Shown piece after piece: positions 9,989 through 17,383 of a stretch of 23,895 bases of DNA. The stretch lies in contig JACQXP010000016.1 in the NCBI GenBank assembly GCA_016208645.1, positions 1-23,895 on the forward strand. The letters run 5' to 3'. This stretch comes from Candidatus Methylomirabilota bacterium (GTDB lineage: Bacteria; Methylomirabilota; Methylomirabilia; Methylomirabilales; 2-02-FULL-66-22). The notes beneath the pieces are model-generated. The model was given only the letters and a program-made list of their open reading frames with translations. It searched no databases and was not told where the DNA came from. The position numbers and the translations under genes were made by a program. Numbering within the stretch: the stretch's first letter is position 1; every line of letters begins with the position of its first letter.

Positions 9989-11280
9989 TGGGGAACGCCG
10001 CACAGCGGGTGACCGGGCTGGGTGACGCGGCCAGGCTCCGGATCCTGCTGGACGTCATCAAGGCCATGAGCGCGGAGACCGATTTCGATCGGCTCCTCCA
10101 GCTCATCATGGAGGAGACCACCCGCGCCATGGAGGCGGACCGGAGCACCCTCTTTCTCGTGGATCACCAGCGGGGAGAGCTCTGGTCCCGCGTGGCCCTG
10201 GGCCTCCAGCACCAGGAGATCCGCTTCAAGTCGCACCTCGGCATCGCCGGTCACGTGGCCACCACGGGCGAGCTGCTGAATATCCCCGACGCCTACGAGG
10301 ACCCGCGCTTCAACCAGGAGGTGGACCGGCAGACCGGCTACCGGACCCGATCCATCCTGTGCATGCCGGTCCGGAACAAGGTGGGGACCATCGTCGGGGT
10401 GCTCCAGGTCCTGAACAAGCGGTCCGGCGTCTTCACGGCCGCGGACCAGGAATTGCTGGACGCCCTGGCGTCCCAGGCGGCCATCGCCCTGGAGAACGCC
10501 AAGCTCTACGAGGACCTGCGCCGGGCGTACGGGGAGCTGAAGCAGCTCGACGCCATGAAGGGCAACTTCCTGGCGAACATCTCCCATGAACTCCGCACCC
10601 CGCTGGCCCCCATCATCGGGTACGTCGAGATGCTCCTCTCGGGGCGGCCGGGCCCCCTGACCGACCGCCAGCGCTCCCACCTCACGGTGGTGGAGCAGGC
10701 GGTGCAGCGGCTCCAGGGGCTGATCGAGGATCTCCTGGCCTTCGTGCAGATGGACCAGGGGGAGCTCGCCATCCAGGCCCGCGCTTTCGCCATCGGCCCC
10801 CTGCTGGAGGAGCGGGGCCGCCTGATCATGCCCCGGGCGACCGAGAAGGGTCTGATGGTAGAATTCGGGGTCCCCCCCGAGTTGCCCGACGTCCGGGTGG
10901 ACCCCAAGCAGATCGCCCGGGCGCTGATGCTGATGCTGGACAACGCCGTCAAGTTCACCCCGCAGGGGGGGCGGATCACGCTCAGTGCGAAGGCGCACGT
11001 TGCGCCCGACGACGCACCGCCGGGGTGGCAGCACGGCTACGTCGAGGTGAGCCTGAGCGATACCGGGATCGGCATCCCCGCGGACAAGATCCCCCGGATC
11101 TTCGACAAGTTCTACCAGGTGGATGCCTCGGCCACCCGGAGCTATGGTGGAACCGGCCTGGGCTTGGCCCTGGTGAAGCAGATCATGGATGCCCACGGCA
11201 CCCGGGTGGACGTCGAGAGCACCCCAGGCGTCGGCTCCACCTTCCGGGTCCGCCTGCCCATCGCAGAGGCCCATGCCTGA
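9985..11280 (+). CDS. GAF-domain sensor histidine kinase
   Basis: A 431-residue soluble histidine kinase. A GAF domain (about 30-180) is followed by a short helical linker, the HisKA box NISHELRTPLAP with phospho-acceptor His201, and a HATPase_c domain: N-box DNAVKFT, G1 DTGIGIP, F-box IFDKFYQ, G2 GGTGLGLALVK. There is no membrane segment, so the ligand or redox cue is cytoplasmic, presumably sensed by GAF. No response regulator is in the window, so it is an orphan or pairs at a distance. ATG 9985 overlaps the ybeY stop by 4 nt (9988 is a second ATG); AGGGGAG is just upstream. A signalling gene inside a ribosome-biogenesis cluster occurs in several lineages, but the link is unexplained. Confidence 0.92.
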   Translation: MMGNAAQRVTGLGDAARLRILLDVIKAMSAETDFDRLLQLIMEETTRAMEADRSTLFLVDHQRGELWSRVALGLQHQEIRFKSHLGIAGHVATTGELLNIPDAYEDPRFNQEVDRQTGYRTRSILCMPVRNKVGTIVGVLQVLNKRSGVFTAADQELLDALASQAAIALENAKLYEDLRRAYGELKQLDAMKGNFLANISHELRTPLAPIIGYVEMLLSGRPGPLTDRQRSHLTVVEQAVQRLQGLIEDLLAFVQMDQGELAIQARAFAIGPLLEERGRLIMPRATEKGLMVEFGVPPELPDVRVDPKQIARALMLMLDNAVKFTPQGGRITLSAKAHVAPDDAPPGWQHGYVEVSLSDTGIGIPADKIPRIFDKFYQVDASATRSYGGTGLGLALVKQIMDAHGTRVDVESTPGVGSTFRVRLPIAEAHA

Positions 11281-12159
11281 CGGCCCGTCGCCCCTCCGGG
11301 CGCCGGGGAGGTCCCGCTGCGGGGCGGTCCGCCTGGGGCTGGCACTCTTCGCCCTCTTCCCCACCCTCGCTCACCCCCCCCGGCCGGCCCTGGCTGACGA
11401 CCCGCGGCTCGCCGTCCATCTCGCGCCTGCCGAGGTGCGGCAGGGCGGCGTTTCGGTTCTCAGTGTGAAATGGTTCAGCCCCATCCGCGGCCTGCGGGTC
11501 CGGCTGGGAGACCGGGAGATCGCCGCCCCCTCTCCGGAGGCCCCCTGGCGATCCGGGTCGAGGCCGTGGACGGGAGCGGCCGTCCCCTGACGGGGCAAGC
11601 AACCCTGCGGGTCCTGGACGCTCGCTTTCCCGTCCAGCGCCTCACGGTGCCGCGTCCCTTCGTGGAGCTGGACGCCGCCACCCTGGAGCGGGTCAACCTG
11701 GAGAAGGCGCTCCTGGATCAGGTGTGGGAGACCCTGACGCCCGAGCGGTACTGGCGCGATCCGTTTCGGGTCCCCCTGGACGGGGCGGGTCCCGCCTACG
11801 GGTTCGGCCTGCGGCGCATCATCAACGGGGAGCCCCGGTCCCCCCACACCGGGGCCGATTTTGCGGCGTCCGCGGGGGCGACGGTCCGGGCCGCCAACGC
11901 CGGCATCGTGGCGCTGGTGGCGGACCACTTCTTCGCGGGACGATCGGTCATCTTGGACCACGGCCTCGGCCTGTACACCATGTACTTCCACCTGCAGGAA
12001 AGCCTGGTGCAGCCCGGGCAGCGGGTGGAGCGGGGTGAGATCATCGCCCGCGTCGGGAGCACCGGGCGCGCCACGGGCCCTCATCTTCACTGGGGCGCGC
12101 GCCTCTACGGGGCCCGGATCGACCCTCAGGAACTCCTGAAGCCGCTGCCCTTGGAATGA
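11273..12159 (+). CDS. secreted M23 (LytM) metallopeptidase with a broken reading frame
   Basis: Start ATG 11273 overlaps the kinase stop and opens a frame with a signal peptide (VRLGLALFALFPTLAHPPRPALA) and a beta-rich N-terminal domain (LAVHLAPAEVRQGGVSVLSV) that ends at 11590. The rest lies one frame over, from about 11530: GPLAIRVEAVDGSG, FPVQRLTVPRPFVELD, RRIINGEPRSPHTGADF and the catalytic pairs HTGAD and PHLHW of a LytM domain to 12159. The frames must be joined between C-runs at 11526-11530 and 11541-11545. One extra C would restore a single frame, but compared with relatives recalled from memory the joined domain also seems some 20 residues short, suggesting a small deletion. It may be a pseudogene or an assembly error. 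Function when intact: envelope endopeptidase cutting peptidoglycan cross-links. Confidence 0.75.
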
Positions 12160-12175
12160 TCGGACCACTCGAAGC

Positions 12176-12284
12176 GTTCGATGGTTCGGGAGTTCGGTCG
12201 TTCGGTGGTTCCGGGAACTACCGGGACCCACGGCACCGCGGCGGCGACCGGCCGCCGTGGCGTGGGTGCCCCGAACGACCGAAC
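12176..12284. repeat. octamer-iterated inverted repeat B (M23/era spacer)
   Basis: Five tandem 8-nt units of the form GTTCGGNN (12176-12215: GTTCGATG, GTTCGGGA, GTTCGGTC, GTTCGGTG, GTTCCGGG). Within them 12192-12205 (GTTCGGTCGTTCGG) is perfectly complementary to 12271-12284, and the inner part (about 12223-12245 with 12251-12270) pairs imperfectly. A run of five T follows (12287-12291), so it could act as a terminator or attenuator before era. Confidence 0.8.
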
Positions 12285-12308
12285 ACTTTTTGAGACGTCA
12301 GGCAAGCC

Positions 12309-13256
12309 ATGGACCCCACGAACGACAAGGCGGAGGCTGCAGAGACAGCAGGAGGAGAGTTCCGTTCCGCCTACGTCGCCATCATCGGGCGGCCCAATGT
12401 GGGCAAGTCCACCCTCGTGAACCGTCTGCTCCAGCAGAAACTCTCCATCGTCTCCCCCCGGCCGCAGACGACCTGGCATCGCATCCTGGGGATCCGGAAT
12501 CTGCCACAGGCGCAGCTCCTCTTCCTGGATACGCCGGGCATGCACAAATCGGACGCGGTGTTCAACCAGGGCCTCGTCCGGGCCGCCCTGCGCGCCATGG
12601 CGGACGCCGACGTGATTCTCTGGCTGATTGACGCCTCGCAACCCGACGATCCCGACGACCAGCTCATCCTGGAGCAGCTCCGCGAGCAGAAGGCACGCAG
12701 TGCCCCCGTCATCCTCGGCCTCAACAAGGTGGACCTGGTGGAGAAGCCCCTGCTCCTGCCCCTCATCGCTGGCTGGCAGGAGAGGTATTCCTTTGCCGAG
12801 ATCGTCCCCGTCTCGGCGGCCACGGGGGACAACGTGGATCGGCTGGAGTCGGTCCTGCTCCGCCACGCGCCGGTGGGACATCCCTTCTATCCGCCCGAGG
12901 AACTCAGCGATCGCCCGGAGCGCTTCTTCATCGCCGAGATCCTCCGGGAGCAGGCCTTCGCCCTCTTGCACCAGGAGCTTCCCTATGCCGTGGCCGTCCA
13001 GGTGGAGGCGGTCAAGGCGCGGGAGGGAAAGGATCTCACGGACGTCGAGGCCACGATCTACGTGGAGAAGGAGGGCCAGAAGGGGATCGTCATCGGCGCC
13101 GGCGGGCAGATGCTGAAGCGGATCGGCGAGCGGTCGCGACCCGAGATCGAGGCGCTGCTGGGAACGCGGGTCTTCCTCCGCCTCTGGGTGAAGATCCAGG
13201 AGGGCTGGCGGAAGGACGTGACGGCCCTGAAACGGTTCGGCTACCTGGAACCCTGA
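12309..13256 (+). CDS. era: ribosome-assembly GTPase Era
   Basis: A 315-residue GTPase binding 16S rRNA near its 3' end during 30S assembly. G1 is GRPNVGKS (27-34), G2 PQTTWHRILG, G3 DTPG, G4 NKVD, G5 SAATG. The C-terminal KH domain contains GIVIGAGGQMLKRIGERSR then LRLWVKI. Residue 56, after the switch-I threonines, is Trp where the family commonly has Arg or Lys (PQTTRHRI), a local oddity. The first 18 residues are a non-conserved polar extension. The start at 12309 lacks a strong ribosome site. Genomic company with ybeY, the PhoH ATPase and recO is the classical arrangement. Confidence 0.96.
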   Translation: MDPTNDKAEAAETAGGEFRSAYVAIIGRPNVGKSTLVNRLLQQKLSIVSPRPQTTWHRILGIRNLPQAQLLFLDTPGMHKSDAVFNQGLVRAALRAMADADVILWLIDASQPDDPDDQLILEQLREQKARSAPVILGLNKVDLVEKPLLLPLIAGWQERYSFAEIVPVSAATGDNVDRLESVLLRHAPVGHPFYPPEELSDRPERFFIAEILREQAFALLHQELPYAVAVQVEAVKAREGKDLTDVEATIYVEKEGQKGIVIGAGGQMLKRIGERSRPEIEALLGTRVFLRLWVKIQEGWRKDVTALKRFGYLEP

Positions 13257-13261
13257 CCACT

Positions 13262-13334
13262 GAATGCGGAATGGCGAATGCGGATTGCGGAATGAACCTG
13301 CTCCCCCATTCCGCATTCCACACTCCGCATTCCG
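13262..13334. repeat. heptamer-iterated inverted repeat C (era/recO spacer)
   Basis: The left arm is GAATGCG, GAATGGC, GAATGCG, GATTGCG, GAATG (13262-13294). The right arm is CATTCCG, CATTCCA, CACTCCG, CATTCCG (13307-13334). 13269-13294 and 13307-13332 are complementary at 21 of 26 positions around a 12-nt loop. It begins 6 nt after the era stop and ends 14 nt before the recO start. Confidence 0.85.
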
Positions 13335-13348
13335 AATTTGAGGTTGCC

Positions 13349-14098
13349 GTGCCGCTCCATTCGACGGAGGCCATCGTCATCGGCGGCCACAACTTGGCCG
13401 AGGCCGACCGGATCGTGGTCTTCTACACCAAGGCCGGGGGCAAGGTCCGCGCGGTGGCGGCGGGTGCGCGGCGGATCCGCACGCGATTCGGGGGGAGCCT
13501 CCAGCTCTTCACCGAGGGGCGGCTGGTCTACTTCGAACGGCCGAACCGCACCCTGCACAAGATCAACGAGTTCGCCGTCATCCGCTCGCACCACGAGTTG
13601 CGCGAGGATCTGGATCGCCTGGTGCTGGCCTCCACGGCGGTCGAGGCGGCGGCGGCCGGCGTGGAGGAAGAGGAAGCCTTCCCGGACCTGTACCATCTGC
13701 TGGCCGACGCGCTGGACCTTTTGGAAGGGGCCGCTCGGCCCGCCCTGGTCGTGCAGGGGTTCTTCCTGCATCTCCTTCGCCTCCTCGGGTATCGTCCCGA
13801 GCTCTCGGAGTGCGTGCGCTGCCGGAAGCCCGTGCCGTTTAACGCGGACGCCTCCCTCAGTCCCGGCCAGGGCGGCCTCATTTGTCCGGGGTGCCAGCCG
13901 GCGGTCGCCGATGTGCTCGCCGTGTCCTCGGCAGCCCTCGGATTTCTGCGAGGGGCCAGCGGTTCGACGCTTCGCGTCATGGACCGGATAATCATTCTTC
14001 CCCAAGTTTTACAAGAGGTTAGCGTGATCCTGGAGGTATTTCTTCGACACGTTCTGGGTCGTCCCCTGCGATCGTCCGACTTCCTGGCCCGCCTGTAA
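13349..14098 (+). CDS. recO: DNA repair protein RecO
   Basis: A 249-residue RecO. An N-terminal OB-fold (STEAIVIGGHNLAEADRIVVF, RTRFGGSLQLFTEGRLVYF) is followed by a helical domain and a zinc finger with Cys155, Cys158, Cys179 and Cys182 (CVRC and CPGC). RecO loads RecA onto SSB-coated gaps with RecR. I chose GTG 13349 because GAGG lies 5 nt upstream and the family N-terminus begins here; the longer frame from ATG 13271 would translate the repeat arm. The gene follows era, as in many bacteria. Confidence 0.93.
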   Translation: MPLHSTEAIVIGGHNLAEADRIVVFYTKAGGKVRAVAAGARRIRTRFGGSLQLFTEGRLVYFERPNRTLHKINEFAVIRSHHELREDLDRLVLASTAVEAAAAGVEEEEAFPDLYHLLADALDLLEGAARPALVVQGFFLHLLRLLGYRPELSECVRCRKPVPFNADASLSPGQGGLICPGCQPAVADVLAVSSAALGFLRGASGSTLRVMDRIIILPQVLQEVSVILEVFLRHVLGRPLRSSDFLARL

Positions 14099-14144
14099 CC
14101 CTCGATCAATAAAGCCGTTCCGCCACTCATTCTGGCCTTTTCCC

Positions 14145-14174
14145 TTGACACTCTCTCCGGCGATTTGTTAGCGT
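14145..14174 (+). promoter_or_regulatory. promoter of glyQ-glyS-ppdK
   Basis: TTGACA (14145-14150), 18-nt spacer, TAGCGT (14169-14174). The transcript would start near 14181, which excludes the upstream ATG 14173 and selects ATG 14203 for glyQ. Confidence 0.55.
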
Positions 14175-14202
14175 GTGTGACGTTTTCCCGAAGGGAGCCG
14201 CA

Positions 14203-15141
14203 ATGGAAAAAGTAATGACCTTTCAGGAGTTGGTGCTGGCACTGGAGAGCTTCTGGGCCAAATACGGTTGCGTGGTCCAGCAACCCTATGACATCGAGGT
14301 CGGCGCCGGAACCAGCAACCCGGCCACCTTCCTGCGGGTCCTGGGTCCCGAGCCCTGGAACGTCGCCTACGTGGAGCCCTCGCGGCGCCCCACCGATGGC
14401 CGCTACGGGGAGAACCCGAATCGGCTGCAACACTACTATCAGTACCAGGTGATCCTGAAACCCTCGCCCATTGACATCCAGGAGATCTACCTCAAGAGCC
14501 TGGAGAGCTTCGGCGTGGATCCGCTGAAGCACGACATCCGCTTCGTGGAGGACGACTGGGAGTCGCCCACCCTGGGGGCCTGGGGGCTCGGCTGGGAGGT
14601 CTGGCTGGACGGGCTGGAGATCACGCAGTTCACCTACTTCCAGCAGGCCGGGGGCATCGAGCTGAAGCCGGTGGCGGGCGAGCTCACCTACGGGATCGAG
14701 CGCATCGCCATGTTCCTCCAGGGGGTGGACAGCGTGTACGACCTCCGGTGGAACCGGGACGTCACCTATGGGGACGTCCACCACAAGGGCGAGGTGGAGT
14801 GGTCCATCCACAATTTCGAGGAGGCGGATATTCCCCTGCAGCTCCGCCTCTTCGACGAGTACGAGCGCGAGTCGCGGCGCCTGATCGAGAAGGGCCTGGT
14901 CCTCCCGGCCTATGACTACTGCCTGAAGTGCTCCCACACCTTCAACATCCTGGACGCGCGTGGGGCCATCAGCGTGACGGAGCGGACCCATTTCATCGGG
15001 CGGGTGCGGAACCTGGCCCGGCGGGTGGCCGAAGCCTACTTCAAGCAGCGCGAGGAGATGGGGTTTCCCCTCCTAACCCGGCATAGCCGGAACCAAACAG
15101 GAAAAGCCGTCAAGAAATATCGAATGTCGAACAGCGAATGA
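14203..15141 (+). CDS. glyQ: glycine--tRNA ligase alpha subunit
   Basis: A 312-residue alpha subunit of the bacterial tetrameric (alpha2beta2) glycyl-tRNA synthetase, holding the class II catalytic core. Conserved stretches include LALESFWAKYGCVVQQPYD, EVGAGTSNPATFLRVLGPEP, YVEPSRRPTDGRYGENPNR and FTYFQQAGG. AAGGGAG precedes ATG 14203. The core ends near EEMGFPLL; about 20 further residues follow, the last seven of which (from about residue 306) are encoded by the left arm of repeat D. The tail is therefore lineage-specific and probably disordered. Adjacent glyS supplies the partner. Confidence 0.96.
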   Translation: MEKVMTFQELVLALESFWAKYGCVVQQPYDIEVGAGTSNPATFLRVLGPEPWNVAYVEPSRRPTDGRYGENPNRLQHYYQYQVILKPSPIDIQEIYLKSLESFGVDPLKHDIRFVEDDWESPTLGAWGLGWEVWLDGLEITQFTYFQQAGGIELKPVAGELTYGIERIAMFLQGVDSVYDLRWNRDVTYGDVHHKGEVEWSIHNFEEADIPLQLRLFDEYERESRRLIEKGLVLPAYDYCLKCSHTFNILDARGAISVTERTHFIGRVRNLARRVAEAYFKQREEMGFPLLTRHSRNQTGKAVKKYRMSNSE

Positions 15142-15226
15142 CGAATTTCGAACGAGAGCTGATCCTGGGCCTGCTTCCCCTCGGCGTTCGTCATTCGAAA
15201 TTCCCTGTTCGATATTCGACATTTCG
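15113..15226. repeat. heptamer-iterated inverted repeat D (glyQ/glyS spacer, enters glyQ)
   Basis: The left arm has five NNNCGAA units (15118-15152: TATCGAA, TGTCGAA, CAGCGAA, TGACGAA, TTTCGAA). The right arm has TTCGTCA, TTCGAAA, TTCCCTG, TTCGATA, TTCGACA (15187-15221). 15113-15152 and 15187-15226 are complementary at 32 of 40 positions around a 34-nt loop. The left arm overlaps the last codons of glyQ. Confidence 0.88.
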
Positions 15227-15292
15227 CATGGACTAAAGTCAAAGCCGGCCTGAGACGATTCCCTTTCGGCGAGGACCCGGACAAAACGGACC

Positions 15293-17365
15293 ATGGGAAA
15301 AGAACTGCTCTTCGAGATCGGGACTGAGGAAATCCCCTCCGGCTACCTGCCGCCGGCCCTGGAGGATTTGAAGGCGGTGGCCGGCCGCCTGCTCCAGGAG
15401 CACCGGCTGACCTTCGCCGGCATCCGGACCCTGGGGACGCCGCGGCGATTGACCCTGTGCGTGGACGGCCTGGCGGAGAAACAGGCCGACGCGCGCCGCG
15501 AGGTGATCGGTCCCACCCGGGCCGTGGCCTACGACGCCCAGGGGAAGCCGACCCGGGCCGCCGAGGGCTTCGCCCGTGCCCAGGGGGTCCCGGTCGAGCG
15601 GTTGGAGGTCCGGGCGCTGGACCGCGGGGAATACATGGTGGCCGTCCAGGAGGAGCGGGGCGCCGCCACCCCCCAGGTCCTGCTGACGCTCTTGCCCAAG
15701 GTCCTGACCTCGCTGTCCTTCCCCAAGTTCATGCGCTGGGGTGACGGGGCGTTCCGGTTCGTCCGGCCCATCCGGTGGCTGCTCTGCCTCTACGGGGGCA
15801 AGGTCGTCCCGGTCGCCATCGAGGGGCTCAACCTGAAGGCCGATGCCAAGACGTACGGCCACCGCTTCCTCTCCCCCCGGGGCGTCCGGGTGCGCAGCTT
15901 CCAGGAGTACCTGGAGACGCTGGAGGAAAAATTCGTGATCGTGGACCAGGATCGCCGGCGGGAGATCGTCCGGAAGCTGGCGGTCGAGGCGGCCGCCACG
16001 GTGAAGGGCCAGGTGGTCCTGGATGACGATCTGGTGGAGACGGTCACGCACCTGGTGGAGTTTCCCACCGTGGTCTGCGGTTCCTTCCGGCGGGAGTACC
16101 TGGAGCTGCCGCGGGACGTCATCATCACGCCCATGCGGAAGCACCAGCGCTACTTCCCCGTGGTGGATGCCGCCGGAAACCTGCTGCCGCACTTCGTGGC
16201 CATCTCCAACATGCGGGCGCGGGACATGGAGCTGATCCGCCAGGGGAACGAGCGGGTCCTCCGCGCCCGGCTCAACGACGCCGAGTTCTTCTACCGGGAC
16301 GACCGCAAGGTGCCCCTGGCCGAGCGGGTCGGCCGCCTCCGGGACATCATCTTCCAGGAAAAGCTGGGGACGATGCACGACAAGGTGCAGCGGGTGCGGG
16401 AGCTCGCCGCCTTCATCGCGGACCGGGTGGACCCCGCCTGCCGGGCGGGCGCGGAACGGGCCGCCCACCTCTGCAAGGCGGACCTGGTCACCACCATGGT
16501 CAAGGAGTTCCCCAACCTCCAGGGGACCATGGGCCGGGAGTACGCCCGGCTCTCGGGCGAACCGCCGGAGGTCTGCCAGGCCATCGAGGAGCATTACCTG
16601 CCGCGCTCTGCCGGCGACAGGCTGGCGGAGTCGAATGTGGGGGCCGTGGTGGCCCTGGCGGATCGCCTGGATTCCATCGTGGGCTGTTTCGGCGTCGGCC
16701 TCATGCCCACCGGGTCGGAGGATCCCTACGCGTTGCGCCGGGCCGCCCTGGGCGTGGTGCAGACCATCCTGCACCGGGGCTTCCGGGCCTCCCTGGGCGA
16801 GCTGGTGGAGCGCGCCCGGGCGGCCTTCGGGAGCCGGCTGGACCATCCCGCCGACACGATCCAGCGCGAGGTGCTGGACTTCCTCCGCGGCCGGATCCAG
16901 GTGGTGTTGGTGGATCGGGGGCTGCCGCCGGAGGTGGTCGAGGCGGTGCTGGCCGCCGGATTCGACGACGTGGCGGATGCGGCGCGGCGGGCCGAGGCGC
17001 TGGCGGTGATGCGGCGCGAGGCGGACTTCGGCGAGCTGTCGGCTGCCTTCCGGCGCGTGGTGGGCATCATCCCCAGGGGCTTCGACCGGCCGGTGGATGT
17101 GGCGCGCCTGGTCGAGGGAGCGGAGCGGGCGCTGCATGCGCAGGTCGTCGCGCTGAAGGCCGAGGTGGACGGGAAGGTGGCGGCGCACGACTACCTGGGC
17201 GCGCTCCAGCGGATCGCGGGGCTGAAGCCCATGGTGGACATGTTCTTCGAGGAGATCCTGGTCATCGGGCCGGACGAGGGGCTGACCCAGAACCGCTTCG
17301 CGCTGCTCACGGCGGTGGGCGACCTGTTCGCGCGGATTGCGGACTTCACCAAGATCACGGGCTAG
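15293..17365 (+). CDS. glyS: glycine--tRNA ligase beta subunit
   Basis: A 690-residue beta subunit of tetrameric glycyl-tRNA synthetase, contributing tRNA binding. Family landmarks: LLFEIGTEEIPSGYLPPAL at the N-terminus, TPRRL, FPKFMRWGDG and FVRPIRW, then PRDVIITPMRKHQRYFPV, LNDAEFFYRDD, KLGTMHDKV, a long helical region with GLMPTGSEDPYALRR, and the C-terminal DALR-like anticodon-binding segment ending DMFFEEILVI. Length matches E. coli GlyS (689). The ribosome site is weak. Spaced 18 nt from ppdK, so co-transcribed with it. Confidence 0.96.
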   Translation: MGKELLFEIGTEEIPSGYLPPALEDLKAVAGRLLQEHRLTFAGIRTLGTPRRLTLCVDGLAEKQADARREVIGPTRAVAYDAQGKPTRAAEGFARAQGVPVERLEVRALDRGEYMVAVQEERGAATPQVLLTLLPKVLTSLSFPKFMRWGDGAFRFVRPIRWLLCLYGGKVVPVAIEGLNLKADAKTYGHRFLSPRGVRVRSFQEYLETLEEKFVIVDQDRRREIVRKLAVEAAATVKGQVVLDDDLVETVTHLVEFPTVVCGSFRREYLELPRDVIITPMRKHQRYFPVVDAAGNLLPHFVAISNMRARDMELIRQGNERVLRARLNDAEFFYRDDRKVPLAERVGRLRDIIFQEKLGTMHDKVQRVRELAAFIADRVDPACRAGAERAAHLCKADLVTTMVKEFPNLQGTMGREYARLSGEPPEVCQAIEEHYLPRSAGDRLAESNVGAVVALADRLDSIVGCFGVGLMPTGSEDPYALRRAALGVVQTILHRGFRASLGELVERARAAFGSRLDHPADTIQREVLDFLRGRIQVVLVDRGLPPEVVEAVLAAGFDDVADAARRAEALAVMRREADFGELSAAFRRVVGIIPRGFDRPVDVARLVEGAERALHAQVVALKAEVDGKVAAHDYLGALQRIAGLKPMVDMFFEEILVIGPDEGLTQNRFALLTAVGDLFARIADFTKITG

Positions 17366-17383
17366 GGGGGCATCGGAGGCGTC

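Noticed and set aside
13271..13348. Longer recO start at ATG 13271
   Set aside because: The extra 26 residues would be translated from the repeat arms; GTG 13349 has a ribosome site and begins at the family N-terminus.
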